A stretch of 64,000 bases of DNA from Saccharum officinarum (GCA_020631735.1 CM036158.1:80343447-80407446); one strand, 5' to 3'; shown: positions 1 through 12,061, counted from the stretch's first letter. Program-made: numbers and translations. The notes: generated by a model from the letters alone, not told the origin.

Positions 1-2680
1 CTCCGAGACGGTTTTAGGGGAGGATGATGACAGTGATGACGATGACGCCTAGTCGCGGTATGACACCATGACTTCCCTGGCGCACCTCCCCAATGTGCGG
101 CTCTTTCTAGAGCCCATCGGGGGGTCAACCTCCCAGGCGTCGATGGGAGCCTCGGCACCTGTTGAGGGGGAGCAAGAACCGAGGGAGAGAGAGGCCAGAG
201 CGAGGCCTTCAGCGAGAGGAGCCACCTCATCTAGGTCCCCATAGGAGGGGTTGGTGGTGCCGCCCCTGCGAGCCCAAGCGCCTCGAGCTCAGACGATGGT
301 CGGGGCAGCGGCGTCGGCATCAGAAGCCGGGGCACCATTGACGGGCATGAGGACCCGAGGCCAGCTAGCCTCGGCAGCACAAAGGACCTTGGACACCCCG
401 TTAGCTAGGGCTCTAAGGAGCACCTGGCTAGCAGGAGGCTCGATGGTTGGGCCGTCGTAGGCGCCGTCGAGTGGCTCTGGCCTGCTGGGGTCTAGGCCCC
501 TGGTTCTCATTTCTAGGTAAGTTTTTCGCCCTATTTTTCATGATTGGTGATCCCATTTTTTATTCTAACGTGCTTGTTTGTCGCTCAGGCATAAGCGTAA
601 GGTGGAGCTCGTGGGTCCAACTGCCGTGAAGGCACTTAGGTCGGGCGCCGCCGTAATGATGCGGACGGTGGCCAATGATGCCGCTTGGTTCATGAAGTGC
701 TAGGCTGCGATGGAGCTGCTCAAGTTGAGGGAGGCGGCCGCCCAAGCGGGGGCAAGCGCCCAAGAGGTCACCAGCTCTGATCCCACCGCATGGGGGTCAG
801 GGCCAGTCGAGGTGGTCCCGGGGCGATCCTAGGCTCGAGGTGCCCGGCGCTGGTGGGTCGGAGCCTAGGTCGACCACGATGACCCAGGTGGCCGTTAAGG
901 CCGCTGAGGCTAGAGCGTCCGTCCATGACACGGGGCTGGTGGATGCTGAGAAGTTGAGGGAGGTAGTGGAGGCCCTGCCAGAGGCGGGGCAAGAGGCGGC
1001 GCAGCCGGAGGAGCCGTAGCCGCAGTAGGTTCGGTTGACGGAGACGACGATCGAGGCAGAACGGGGGCCGGTCGTGCCACCGCCTATCGTACAGGCGGTG
1101 GTGCCGGCAGTCGAGGCGCCAGTCCCGTCGCAAGGGTCGACCCCGGCCCTGATCGACCTTACCACCGATGACTCTCCTGCTGACAAGGGGAAGCAGGAGG
1201 TGAACGTCGAGACGGCCGAGGCCTCAGATCGGGTCGGTACCTCTGCGGCATTAGGGGGTGACCAGGCCGAGGCGTCGGCCGGGTGGCCTGACTTTGCCGG
1301 GCTAGTGCTTGTGCGGGTGGAGGAGGAGCTTCCGCATTGGGGCCAGTCGACCCTTGAATTTAGGGATGCGTCCAACCCTAGCGCCAAGCCCTTCTTTGCG
1401 CTCGATGATAAGGACGAGGTGCACCACTAGGAGTACCTCAAGGGACTCCGAAAGCACTCATTGCAGTCCCTACACATGGTCTCAGATACCTTGGTGCGGG
1501 GTATGTCAAAGGCCTTTGAGGTAAGTCAGGCTCGTTAGTCTTCTCCTGTGCTTTATCCTTCCCTTTTCCTTGGTTCTGATTGTTATGTTTTAACTGTGGT
1601 TAGGAGCTCAAGGAGCGTTCCCACCGCAAGTCACTCTTCATTCATCATGAGAGTGGCGTGTGGGCAGCGCTTGTCCGTCAATGGGCCCTGGTCGAGGAAG
1701 CCAACAAGCGGCTATCCCAGCAGAGCGCCAAGACGGCCGAGCTTCGCGTCGCTCACGCGACGGTTAGGGAGGAGGCGGCATAGGCTCAGGAGGCCTAGGC
1801 CATGGCGCGTGAAGACGCGGCAAAGGCTTGGGAAGAGGCTACCAAAGCCCATGAGGACCTCGCGCCGCTTCTGGCGCGTGTGAAGGAGCTCAAGGAGGAC
1901 ATCGCCTTAGTCGGTGGTCAGCGCGATGCCCTTAATATCCAGGTCGGGATGGCATCCGCCCGTGTTAGAACCTTGGAAGACATGGTTGTGACGTTGAAGG
2001 GGATGGTCCGAGAGAGGGAAGAGGCTCTCTCAAGCATTGGCCATGAAGTTGAGGTGCTGAGGGCGACGGTCCATGATAGGGACGAGGCTCTTCGAGCGTC
2101 TGAGAAGACGTACGGGGAGCTACGTGACGAGGTCATGGGTTGGTAGACCCACTCCGAGGGTAAGCTTTTTGTTATGTTGTGGCCTTGGCGTCGAGGTCCC
2201 AGACTTATGCTAACTTGGTGCTTATGTTTCAGAGTTGGAGAAGGAGCAGCAAGCGGCTCAGGCGATGGCCACCTCATTCTAGAACCTTTTCGAGGCCGAG
2301 GCCAGGCGACTCAGTTGCTCCAGGGCACCATCACCTCAGTATGTGATGGCCTGGGGGTTGAGCCTAATGCCAACACCAGGGAAGACACCCCAGGGACCTC
2401 CTTCGTCCGTCGAATGGTGGCGCTGGGCCACCTCGTCCGTGAGAGGATACGAGGCGGGCTTCATCATGGCGTGAAGAGGGCCCTGGTGATTGTTCGGTCC
2501 GGATTCATGTACGACATGGACCTTATCACTGATGGCTTCATCACAGATCCAGATCGAACGGACGAGGAGAACGAGGTCACCTGCCTGGGCCTGATTGAAG
2601 CCACTGAGGAGCCTGGGAGTTGCCTTGCCAAGCTCTTCGAGGTCGAGGTGGTTCTGCCTGCTGACAACGAGGGCCTGTGA
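1..2680 (+). pseudogene. Antisense spliced gene inside Tat copy 1 (3' part)
   Basis: The gene is antisense to the retrotransposon and enters from the left edge. Coding-like segments are separated by three short introns with canonical ends: 517-588 (GTAAG...CAG), 1521-1603 (GTAAGT...TAG) and 2160-2232 (GTAAGC...CAG). The product is acidic and Ala/Glu-rich, then a long coiled coil (about 1802-2146, LKEDIALVGGQRDAL and VRAT-like heptads), then a C-terminal segment ending in DNEGL at 2680. The N-terminal domain, seen in copy 2, resembles the 'putative gypsy-type transposon' family (Pfam Transposase_28) often annotated in grasses. In-frame stops (for example at 2144-2146, shared with copy 2) mean it is probably no longer translated whole. 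Its function is unknown. Confidence 0.65.
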
Positions 2681-2845
2681 GCCAAACCTGGGCATGAAGG
2701 CCCGTGTAATAAGTTAGTATTTGAAACTTTGGTCGTGATGGCCTTAGGGGCCTTGAAACATTTGTATGTAAATGTATAATGATCGTTAAGTTTTGTTTAG
2801 GTTTTCTCTTCCCTTTATCGCTTGAATCACATTCTCGCATGATTT

Positions 2846-3180
2846 ACTTAGCGCGCGGTTACACCCCTTGGCATAAGGGAGCGAGTGGAGGTACCGTAGC
2901 CTTGGAGGCATAAGTGATCTCGCGGCTCGACTGCCCTCGTGCTTTAGGGTGCGTTTGCAGCCTTGCAGATCATGTAAGAACTCGATTCGAAGCGAGCAGG
3001 GATGTGAGCTTTTTCAAAGTCGTGAAATGTTACTAGGTCTACTTAGCGCGCGGTTGCGCCGCTTGGCGTGAGGGGTGAGTGGAGGTACCATAGCCTCGGA
3101 GGTGTAGGTGATCTTGTGGATCGACAGCCCTTGAGCCTTAGGGTGCTCTTGCAGCCTTGTCAACCTATGTGACAGTTCTC
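2846..3180. repeat. 195-bp tandem duplication in the Tat 3' noncoding region, copy 1
   Basis: Two diverged units start with ACTTAGCGCGCGGTT at 2846 and 3041, and each continues through TGGAGGTACC and AGCCTTAGGGTG-like segments. The same two-unit structure occurs in copy 2 (26367-26690), so it is an ancestral part of the element's noncoding region between the antisense gene and integrase. 2681-3440 holds no other recognisable feature. Confidence 0.7.
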
Positions 3181-3439
3181 TTTTTTGAAGAAGCTCAAAA
3201 AAATGTGTGTTTTGAAAAAATGCGAGTTTTTTGGGGATACGGGGTTCCCCCTTGCAGCCCTCGAGGGAGGGTCAACTCTGAGGGAGCAGGGTCGATCCTT
3301 CCTAGTTGTTATGAAAACAAAGCTTTGAACACCGTTGTATTCTTTATTTATGAGATAGTGAAACAATTTTCAGAGCCTCAAGGCTTTAAGGAAAAAAGCG
3401 ACGTAGCTGTTCAATGTTCTAGGCGTTGGTGAAGATTTC

Positions 3440-4640
3440 GCCTTTCTCGTTGGATAGTCTATAGGTTTCGGGCTTTAGCACTTCCGCGATGATGTATGAC
3501 CATTCCCATGGTGGCGTAAGCTTGTGTCGTCCCTTGGTGTTCTGGCTTCACCGTAGCACCAGGTCACCAACATTGAGGTCCCGCCTGCGGACGTGTCTGT
3601 CGTGGTAGCGTCAGAGACTCTGCTGATATCTGGCAGAGTGTAACAGAGCAACATCATGGGCTTCCTCAAGCTGGTCGAGGGCATCCTCTCTTGTGGCGTC
3701 ATTGTTTTTCTCGTTGTAGGCTTTCAGCCTCGGGGATCCATATTCTACATCGGTTGGGAGCATAGCCTCAGACCCATAGAGTAAGAAGAACGGAGTGAAC
3801 CCCGTGGCTCGACTCAGTGTTGTTCTTAGGCTCCATAGGACCGAGGGAAGCTCGGCGGCCCATTTTTTGCCATGTTTGTTTAGCTTGTCAAAAATTCTTG
3901 GCTTCAGGCCTTGTAGGACCATGCCATTGGCACGCTCTACTTGGCCATTTGTTTTTGGATGAGCTACGACCGACCAGAGCACACGAATCGGTTGGGAGCA
4001 TAGCCTCGGGGATCCATATTCGTGATGATGTAGTTAGGAACCCCAAAGTGGTGAACGATGTCGGTAAAGAATAACACAACTTGCTCAGACCTGATGCTGG
4101 TGATAGGACGAGCCTCGATCCACTTGGGAAATTTGTCAATAGCGACGAGCAAGTGGGTGAAGCCACCAGTTGTCCTTTTCAAGGGTCCGACCAAGTTGAG
4201 CCCCAAACAGCAAATGGCCATGTGATGGGGATAGTTTGCAGGGCATGAACCGGGAGGTGGGTTTGTCTTGCATAGTATTGGCATCCTTTGTAGGAGCGTA
4301 CTAGCTTGACGGCGTCGGAGACTACGGTCGGCCAATAGAAACCTTATCGGAAAACGTTTCCTACGAGGGTTCGAGGCGCTGCATGATGACCACAAGCCCC
4401 CGAGTGTAGATCCTTGAGCAGGTTTCTGCCTTCCTCATTTGTGATACAGTGTTGGAGGACGCTAGTGGGGCTGCGGCGATACAGCTCCCTACTGTCACCA
4501 AATATCACAAAGGATTTGGCCTAGCGAGCGATCCGTCGAGCCTCGATCTTATCCGATGGGAGGTCCCCTCGAGTGAGATGGTCGAGGTACAAAATACGCC
4601 AGTCAGGCTTGGGGTTGGCTGGTGGGGTCAAGCCTTCCAC
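3440..4640 (-). pseudogene. Integrase of Tat copy 1, with internal filler damage
   Basis: Two overlapping frames (4395-3964 and 3982-3611) encode integrase: LVGPLKRTTGGFTHLLVAIDKFPKW, then after a break AHPKTNGQVERANGMVLQGL with the catalytic Glu. The part containing the second catalytic Asp (TDNDTQF in copy 2) is absent. About 58 bp has been replaced by about 34 bp of locally copied sequence at 3988-4021 (see findings). The C-terminal part continues to about 3440. This copy could not make active integrase. Confidence 0.8.
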
Positions 4641-4952
4641 CTGCATGGCCTCAGCCCTGGTTGAGGGGGCTTCTGCCTCAGGTGGAGGGTCGAGTGATGG
4701 CCCGTTGACCCCTCCGTCTGCCCTAATGTTGACGGATGGTTGATGGAGATCTTTCGCGAAAATGTCCGGTGGAACGATAGTTCGATTGGAAGCGATTTTT
4801 GCGAGTTCATCGGCGGCCTCATTATACCTGTGTGCGATGTGGTTGAGCTCGAGGCTGTGAAACTTGTCCTCAAGGCATCATACCTCCTCACAGTAGGCCT
4901 CCATCTTGGGATCATGGCAGCTCGAGCTCTTCATGACCTGGTTGATTATGAG

Positions 4953-5156
4953 CTAAGAGTCACCTCGAACATCGAGGTGCTGGACCCCTAGTTCGACGGC
5001 AATTCGCAAGCCTGTGACGAGTGCCTCGTATTCGGTGACATTGTTGGAGGCAGGAAAATGAAACCGGATGATATAGCGCATGTGGACTTCAAGGGGTGAG
5101 ATGAAGAGCAAACTCACACCTGCTCCTGTTTTCATCAGTGACCCGTCGAAATACAT
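4953..5156 (-). pseudogene. Second (plant dual-type) RNase H domain of Tat copy 1
   Basis: The stretch encodes YFDGSLMKTGAG, then NNVTEYEALVTGLRIA and VRGDS. This D...E...D arrangement matches the extra RNase H carried by Tat-lineage elements between RT-RNH and integrase. All three acidic positions are visible. In copy 2 the same domain has a 17-bp deletion and frameshift. The frame here ends right after GDS at a stop codon. Confidence 0.75.
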
Positions 5157-5435
5157 GGTCCAGAGCTTAGCCTGGAGCTGAACCGGAAGAAGTTGAGTGT
5201 CGGTCCACTCCGTAAGGAAATCTGCTAGTACCTAGGATTTGATGGCTTTGCACAGCGCATAAGAGAGGGTCTCACCCATGAGCTCGACCGCCCACTTGGC
5301 TATCCTACCCGAGGCCTCCTGGTTCTGGGCTATCTCTCCCAGAGGGAAAGAAGAGACCACAGTCACCGAGTGGCCCTCGAAATAGTGACAGAGTTTGCGC
5401 CGCTTTAAGACGATGGCGTATAGCAGATTCTGGAT

Positions 5436-6590
5436 CTATGGGTAGCGAAACTTGGTTTCCGAGAGCACTTCACTGATGAAGTAGACCGATCTCTGGATGA
5501 GCAAGGTATGTCCTTCCTCTGCCCTCTCGACAACCAAGACCGCACTGACTACTTGCGTCGTTGCGGCGACATAAATTAGGAGGGGTTCCCTTAGGGTCGG
5601 AGGGACGAGGATCGGTGAGTTGGAGAGTATAGCTTTGAGCCTTGCAAGGGCTTCCTCAGCCTCGAGGGTCCACGAGAAGTGTTCTGATTTCTTTAGGAGA
5701 CGATACAGTGGGAGCGCTTTTTTGCCAAGGCGCGAAATGAAGCGACTGAGGGCCGCAAGGCAGCCCGTGACCCTCTGCACGCCCTTTAGATCTCGGATGG
5801 GGCCCATTTTGGTTATTGCGGTGATTTTTTCTGGGTTGGCCTCGATGCCATGTTTGGAAATGATGAACCCTAGAAGCATGCCTCGAGGAACGCCGAAAAC
5901 ACATTTCTCGGGGTTGAGCTTAATGTTCTTTGCCCAGAGACACTTGAACGCAACGTCGAGGTCGCTTATCAAATTACTGGCCTTTTTGGTTTTGACAAAG
6001 ATATCATCGACGTAAGCCTCGATGGTTGGTCCAATGTGTTCCCCAAAAACATGTTGCATGCATCGCTGGTACGTAGCCCCTGTGTTCCGAAGACCGAAGG
6101 GCATAGTAACATAGCAATACATGCCAAATGGGGTGATGAATGAAGTCGCGAGCTGGTAGGACTCCTTCATTTTGATCTGGTGGTAGCCGGAATACGCATC
6201 CAAGAATGATAGAGTTTCACATCCCGCAGTTGAATCAACGATTTGATCAATGTGTGGCAAAGGAAAAGGAACTTTTGGACATGCTTTATTTAAACTAGTA
6301 TAGTTTACACACATCCTCCACTTCCCATTCTTTTTCTTAACTAATACAGGATTAGCTAGCCACTCGGGATGATGAACCTCCTTGATGAATCCGGCCTCCA
6401 ACAGCTTGCGGATCTCCTCGCTGATGACCTTGTGCTTTTTCTCGTCGAAGCGGCGCAAGCGTTGCTTCATCGGTTTGGAGTCGGCTTGGATCTCCAAGGC
6501 GTGCTCGGCGACTTCCCTAGGTATGCCCGGCATATCAGAGGGACTCCACACAAAGATGTCGATGTTTGCGCGGAGAAAGTTGATGAGCAC
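5436..6590 (-). pseudogene. Reverse transcriptase/RNase H of Tat copy 1
   Basis: This 384-codon open frame has the best-preserved coding of the element. It holds the RT fingers (VLVKKKNGKWRMCVNYTSLN), the palm motif FLDAYSGYHQIKM and the catalytic box YVDDIFVKT (near 6003-6020), where most Tat elements have YVDDIVVK. It continues through the connection region (FISRLGKKALPLYRLLKK) into the start of RNase H (PLLIYVAATTQVVSAVL). A stop follows at its end, so the RNase H is cut in this frame. It would synthesise element cDNA in the cytoplasmic particle. Confidence 0.88.
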
Positions 6591-6596
6591 TATTTC

Positions 6597-7328
6597 CTAT
6601 TTGGGATCGAGGGTGGCGCTGATGCTCAATACCTTTCCCTTTGGGTCGGTGGGGTCGAGGGACACGAGCTTGACATCTTCCATGGGCTCGAAGCTGCCAG
6701 CGTGGCACTTGGGGTCTGGGATCTTGTCGGCCAAACCATCGAGGTCCGCCACCAAGGTTGCCGACTCCAAGATGGCTTCTCCGTGCTCAACGCACTCGAC
6801 GTCGCACTCGTAAGCGTGCTCGTATGAGGGCCCGACAATTATGACACTGTTGGGGCCCAGCATTTTGAGCTTGAGGAAGGTGTAGTTGGAGACTGCCATG
6901 AACCGTGCGTAACATGGGTGCCCAAGGATGGCATGATATGTTCCACGTAATCCGACCACTTCGATAGTGAGAGTTTCCTTTCTGAAGTTGGCGGGAGTGC
7001 CAAAATAGACAGGCAGGTCGACCCAGCCGATGGGTTCGGCTTGCTTTCCTGGCATGACTCCATGGAAGCCCCCGATGCTAGGTTGGAGGCACGTCCTCAC
7101 AATCCCCAGGAGGTCGAGGGTCTGGGCATAGATGATATTGAGGCTGCTGTCGCCATCCATGAGCACCTTGGTGAGGCGTGTGTTGGCGATAACGGGATCG
7201 ACAACAAGCGGGTAGACCCTAGGATTGGGGACATAGTCTGGGTGGTCATCACGGTTGAAAGTGATGGCCACCTCAGACCAGTCAAGGAAGAGGGGGTTGC
7301 CGGCTGCACCGAGAAGACCTCTCGACAT
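6597..7328 (-). pseudogene. Protease region of Tat copy 1 pol
   Basis: A 243-codon open stretch encodes the aspartic protease domain of a Tat polyprotein. The active-site motif is LMDGDSSLNIIYA, where Tat proteases normally have D-G-G, so the second Gly is replaced by Asp (copy 2 keeps DGG). Upstream residues DHPDYVPNPRVYPLVVDPVI are the usual Tat lead-in. The frame ends just before the RT frame. The enzyme would cut the Gag-Pol polyprotein. Confidence 0.75.
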
Positions 7329-7378
7329 TCCCGCTTGCGCTGGCGCGTCGAGAGGCGCGTCGAGGGTCCTCCGTATAT

Positions 7379-9748
7379 CATGAAGCAGTCATGGATTTCG
7401 GGGAACCCCTTGTCCTTGTCATCTCTCTTGGGATCGTCCTTCTTGTCATCTTTCTTGACGCCTATGCTTTCAAAATATCTCTAGAGCATGTGGCAGTCCT
7501 CGAGGTTATGGTTCGTGGGCCCTTTGTGGTAGGGACATGGCTCTTTGAGCATTTTTGTCAAAAATGCCCCCGCTGGGGGCCCTCGAGGTTTTTTGCGATC
7601 AGCAGCAGCAACAAGGTCATCGGGTGGGGCCTCGAGCTTGCCCTGCTAGTTCTTCTTCTTCTTCCTGTTGTTCCTCTTTGAGCTCTAGCTAGAGCCCGTG
7701 GGATCCTCCTCCTTGTGCTTCCCCTTGTCCTAATCACCACCAAAGATGGCACCAACCGCCTCCTCGTCGGCAGTGAAGTTGGTGATGATATCCATCAAAT
7801 CATTGGCAATGATGGGAGTGTTGCGGCCTAATTCTCGAACCAACTCTTTACAGGTGGTACCAGAGAGGAAGGCCATGATGACGTCGGAGTTGGTGATGTT
7901 GGGGAGCTCGGTGCGTTACTTGGAGAAACACCGAATGTAATCCTGGAGGGATTCACCTGACTTCTGCTTGCAGCTTCAGAGATCCCACGAGTTGCCAGGA
8001 CGCATGTAGGTTCCCTTGAAGTTCCCCTCGAATACTCTCATGAGGTCGTTCCAGTCATGGATTTGTTAAGGTGGGAGGTCCTCGATCTAGGCTCGAGCGG
8101 TGTCCGACAGGAATAGGGGGAGTTGTCGAATGATGACCCGGTCGTCGGTGGCCCTACCCAACTAACATGCCAAGTGGAAGTTAGCGAGCCAAAGTTCGGG
8201 TTTGGTCTCACCGTTATACTTGGAAAGAGTCGTGGGGGGGCACAACCGAGCCGGGAGTATCATTTTGCGGATGGCTTTGCTAAAGACCTGAGGACCCGGT
8301 GTCTCGGGTGAAGCCTTCCGATCTTCTAAGTTGTCGTAGTGCCCGCCTCTGTGCTCGTGGTAGCCTCAAGTTGCACTGTCACCATGTTTGCGCCTCCGGC
8401 GCTCGATGATGTTGTCACGGGCATCTCGAGGTTCATAGTTGTCGACGATGCATTCACGGACAAAGGCCACCTTGTTCCGTTGGGCGTGCTCGGGATGAAC
8501 CGAGGCCTCTCTCTCCTATCGGGAGGGCTCAGCAGGCTGCTCCGAGGCAAGCCCGCGTCGCCTCGAGGTGGAACTTTCGGCCTGCTGCATGGCAGCGGTC
8601 TCGAGGATTCCTCAGATTTCATCGTGGACCCAACGAGCATCGAGGTTCGATGGCTCAGGCATGTTACGAAGGAGCATGGTGGCTATGACCATGTTTTGGT
8701 TGGCTCGACCGAAAACCGAGGGCTCGACTGCTCAATCCTCGACGATGCGATGATTGACGTCGCGAGCTCTCTCTCAAGCTCCTCTGCCATGTGAGCGTGC
8801 TGTGCGCTCTTGCTCGAGGGTTTGCTCAAGTAGACATAGGTTTTCTCATTCCTCGTCGAGCCTGTCCTGCAACTCATGGATTTGCTTAAGCTACATTCCT
8901 TGATCCGCAAGTAATTGAGCCTCATCCCGCTCAGCAGGGAGCTCGACCCGAGGTGGCGTGTTCCTTCCTCCAACGGCTGCCTCATCCTCCAAATCTAATG
9001 CACTAGCTCCATCAATGTTGAAGCACTCACAGGTCGGGTTGTAGGTGTCATCAACAGAGTCGGAGTCTAGAGCACCAAAATAGTAGTACGATGGGTGCAT
9101 GTGAGGTCGTCAATCTCTAGGGTCGTAATGTCGAGAAGCAGTCGCACGAGGCTCCGTATCTAGGGTCTCCGTGGAGTCCAGGTACTCGAAAGCTGGTGTG
9201 GATGCGATGAGGTCAAGGATGGAACGTAGATGGTGTCTAGGGAGTTCCTCGTAAGCACTCATGCGGGTGCTTATAGAAGAAACATATGCTCGGGCAACTG
9301 AGTCTAGTCCAAACGGGAGTGCTGACGAAGACGTCGTTCCCGGTGCCGGTGTAGTCGAACTGGGTGATGGTGGCATCACGCTGGGCGGTAGAGCGATAGG
9401 ACTCCCTATCGACATCTTACCCTCAGCCAAGCTCATCCTACATAGATCCTCAGCAAGGAAATCCACATCGGCGTCTGGCTGAGAGGCGCCGGATCAGGGA
9501 ATACCATCACCCTCCGCAAGGCGATGACGGTGGTTGCGCCAGGCTCGCCGTCGCCTGGCGGCGCGTGCCTGACGAGAGCGATGATACCAGTGCTGGGCTC
9601 CCCTAGGTTGGGAGAGTTCGTGGTCCACGACGGTCATGTGCCTAGGTGGGAGGAGGACCATGTCATAGCCGTGGCCAAGCGACATGAACTCCAAACTCCC
9701 AAACCAGATCACCGTGGCCAACGGGAGCAGACGTTCGGGGTCAGCCAT
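7379..9748 (-). pseudogene. Gag of Tat copy 1, broken
   Basis: The gag start MADPERLLPLATVIWF is at 9748, about 40 bases after the primer binding site, at the same place as in copy 2. Further gag segments follow in different frames (about 9466-9110, 9100-8891, 8985-8683 and 8640-8326). The nucleocapsid-like end near 7500-7580 encodes a C-x2-H...H...C pattern (CPYHKG...NH.LEDC in copy 2). Gag would form the retroelement particle. At least four frame changes or stops make it a pseudogene. Confidence 0.75.
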
Positions 9749-9787
9749 CTAGAAAAATGGTGGGAAAACGATGTTGGCACGCAGCGT

Positions 9788-9805
9788 CCCCTACCTGGCG
9801 CGCCA
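9788..9805 (-). other. Primer binding site of Tat copy 1
   Basis: The minus strand reads TGGCGCGCCAGGTAGGGG two bases inside the LTR end, where the tRNA primer of a Ty3/gypsy element anneals. Copy 2 has the same site with one or two differences (19717 onward). I do not assign the tRNA. Confidence 0.75.
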
Positions 9806-9807
9806 AC

Positions 9808-10910
9808 TGTTGGCATTCGGTCCCGCGAGGGTCCCAAGCCAATGAGTGAATCAAATGCTGCGTGTCCCTAATCTGGATGGTGATGCAAGGAGGATACACG
9901 GAGGTTTATCCTGGTTCGAGCAAAGGAAGGCCCTACGTCCAGCGGGGAGGGGAGTATTTATTTCCTTGCACCTAAGTGCTTGCGTAGGGGTTACAAGCAG
10001 TGAGAGAGGGAACCGAGCCTAGGTCTCAAAGGAAAAATGAGAGTACAAAGGAGATTGCTTGAGATGTTGATCTTCTTTAGTGGGATGGAGACTGGTTTCT
10101 CGTTGTCTGTTGTTCGTCATTTGTTGTAGAGTCCCTGCCTGCCCTTTTATAGGGTAAGAGGAGGCAGGGACGTCGGGTGCCTTTGAAGTTAAGTTTTGTC
10201 AATCCCTGTGGAGGTGGCTGTAGCGACGTGCCCCGGGAATGGTCGGCCATCCCTGGACACCATGGAGACGTAGAGGACGAGATGGTGAAAAGACCCCAAG
10301 TCCTGTGCTACATCGGCCTTTTCTTCCTGTTGACCGATGATAGGTCGAGGCTAGGTCGAGGACGGGTGGATAAGGCTGAATCCCCGAGATCGTGGAGTAC
10401 AGTCCTTGTCGTATCCTCCCTCGAGGGTGATCAGTGGCAAAATAGTGCACGGTATGGTGCGTACAGTGACATGTTTTCACCACCCACCACTAGGATGGGT
10501 AGTAAAAAATAAGATTTGACACCGGTACTGCTTTCACATCGGTAACTACTATAGCCACCATGGTAGGAAGTAGTAGGTGGTTGCATTAAATGTTCTGACT
10601 TTTGTCTCAGGGTTGGTGAACAAGGTGGGTCGAGCGGTCCGACCCAGGGTCGTGCAAGTCATAGATTTCCCGGTAGTCGAGATGCCTTGTCGAGTGAGCC
10701 TCGTGCGAGTCAGAACGCGTTTGAGGCATCCCATTGAGGGTGCCTCGTTTGAGTCGGAACGTAGTCGAGGCGTTCTGTCGAGCGAGCCTCGTACGAGTCG
10801 GAACGCAGTCGAGGTGTCTCATCTGCTATTTTGGCTCATCTCGTTTGTGGGTAGCATTTTGTTTTTCTTAATCATTGATTGTGGGCACCCCTAGTTTTAG
10901 GTACCCGACA
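9808..10910 (-). repeat. 5' LTR of Tat copy 1
   Basis: It begins TGTCGGGTACC on the minus strand (at 10910) and ends in ...CAACA at 9808, next to the primer binding site. It aligns along its length with the two LTRs of Tat copy 2 but is shorter (1103 bp against 1159 and 1149 bp). Part of the difference is one fewer unit of an internal 44-bp tandem repeat near 10650-10830. A TATA box (TATAAAAG, minus strand) lies at 10144-10151. Confidence 0.9.
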
Positions 10911-12061
10911 AGAATATATGGCGCCGAGACCACTCCTTTGAGGAGGGAATCAATTCATGCGCTATAGTTGCCTAACCCGATGATGAAATGGAATAAGGGT
11001 TTTCACCTAATATTTGGCACCGCACAACACCACCTCGTTCATGTCAATTGGAGAGGTTACATAAAGTCAAGGGCATGGGTGAAAATAATTGATTAATTCT
11101 GAATCAACAAGAAGGGGCAGGGTTTCTTAATTAAGGAATGAGATGAGAAGAGAAGTAGAGAACAATTGGATAGAGTGAGGTCTACATGGGGTAGCGGTTC
11201 ATATTTCTTCCATGGTGGTAGAAGTGATTATACATGTTCTTAGGATGACTCTTTATAAGTGCAAGTACAATAATGGTCTTATAGCGAAGCAAATGCTAAT
11301 GTGGAGGAGAGAAGAGAGCTAGACTCGTGCAAGCAGCAAACTAGGCATAGGAGCCTATGCGGTGGTGGGCCCGGACATCGAGTGAATGTGTGGAGAATTA
11401 GGAAAGAGAATATGGGATTGAACCTAGGTAAAAGTAACAATGAAAAACTTTTAATCGATAAATAAGAGACAAATATTGTATAGCCTGTCTCTTATAACTT
11501 AACCTATAGCCAAACAATTGACTCTATCATTGGGCATGCTATAAGTGTTGGAGTCAGTAAACATGGTTAAACCTATCTACCATTACCCTTATTGTTGTAT
11601 ACCATTTTTTTGTTCTCTCGCGAGACCACATCGCATCCTTTTCCTTGTCCGTGCGATTCGCAATCAGCGCCTAGGACAACGCCAGCTGCAGCAAACCTTA
11701 CAAGGAGTTCCTGCCTCATCTACCCTAGCACCCATGTTGCCAGTAAAGGAGGCCATGGTGTCGCCCTATACTTTCTCCAACGCCTCCCTCCCCCTTCCCC
11801 TCCTCCCACGCCTCCTTATGCCTCTGGCGCCTCCTCCGCTTCTCCTAGCCTCTCCCTTGCACCGCACACGCCCTGCCCTTTGTCGCCTCCTGCACTGCCT
11901 CCACACGCCGTCGTGTCCACCCTAGGGCCGCTCCCGGCACGGCCCACCGTCGTGCCTGGCCTGGTGCTGGCCTGCCGTCACCTTAGCAACATCTTCCGGG
12001 CACCTACACGGACGCAGCTCTCACGGGCATGGCAAGGAAGGCCGAGCGAGCGACCACCTCC
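10911..12061. other. Older flanking DNA between two retrotransposons
   Basis: I see no convincing gene. A proline/serine-rich open stretch at 11592-12065 is C/T-rich low-complexity sequence with no recognisable domain. A possible degenerate MITE lies at 11261-11539. The right end (CTAGG at 12062) is the target site of the Ty1/copia insertion. Joining 12061 to 13927 gives the empty target site. Confidence 0.5.
11261..11539. mobile_element. Possible degenerate MITE with 7-bp TSD
   Basis: The 279-bp segment is flanked by TATAAGT at 11254-11260 and 11540-11546. The ends are imperfect inverted repeats (GCAAGTACAATAATGG against GCATGCCCAATGATAG when reversed, about 11 of 16 matching). There is no coding sequence. 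I cannot assign a superfamily, and chance is not excluded. Confidence 0.35.

Larger units (their letters stand above)
1..10910 (-). mobile_element. Tat-lineage Ty3/gypsy retrotransposon, copy 1 (3' end outside window)
   Basis: The element reads on the minus strand: 5' LTR (9808-10910), primer binding site, gag, protease, reverse transcriptase, RNase H, a second RNase H-like domain, integrase, a noncoding spacer, then an antisense gene cut by the window edge. The RT motif NKACPKVPFPLPHIDQ and the additional RNase H between RT and integrase place it in the Tat (RIRE2/Grande-like) lineage. No chromodomain follows the integrase, as expected for Tat. Its sequence is closely collinear with copy 2 at 18556-32949, which is in the opposite orientation. 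The right boundary is the LTR terminus next to base 10911 (possible TSD AGAAT). The left TSD cannot be seen. Reading frames are broken in gag and integrase, so the copy looks dead. Confidence 0.92.
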
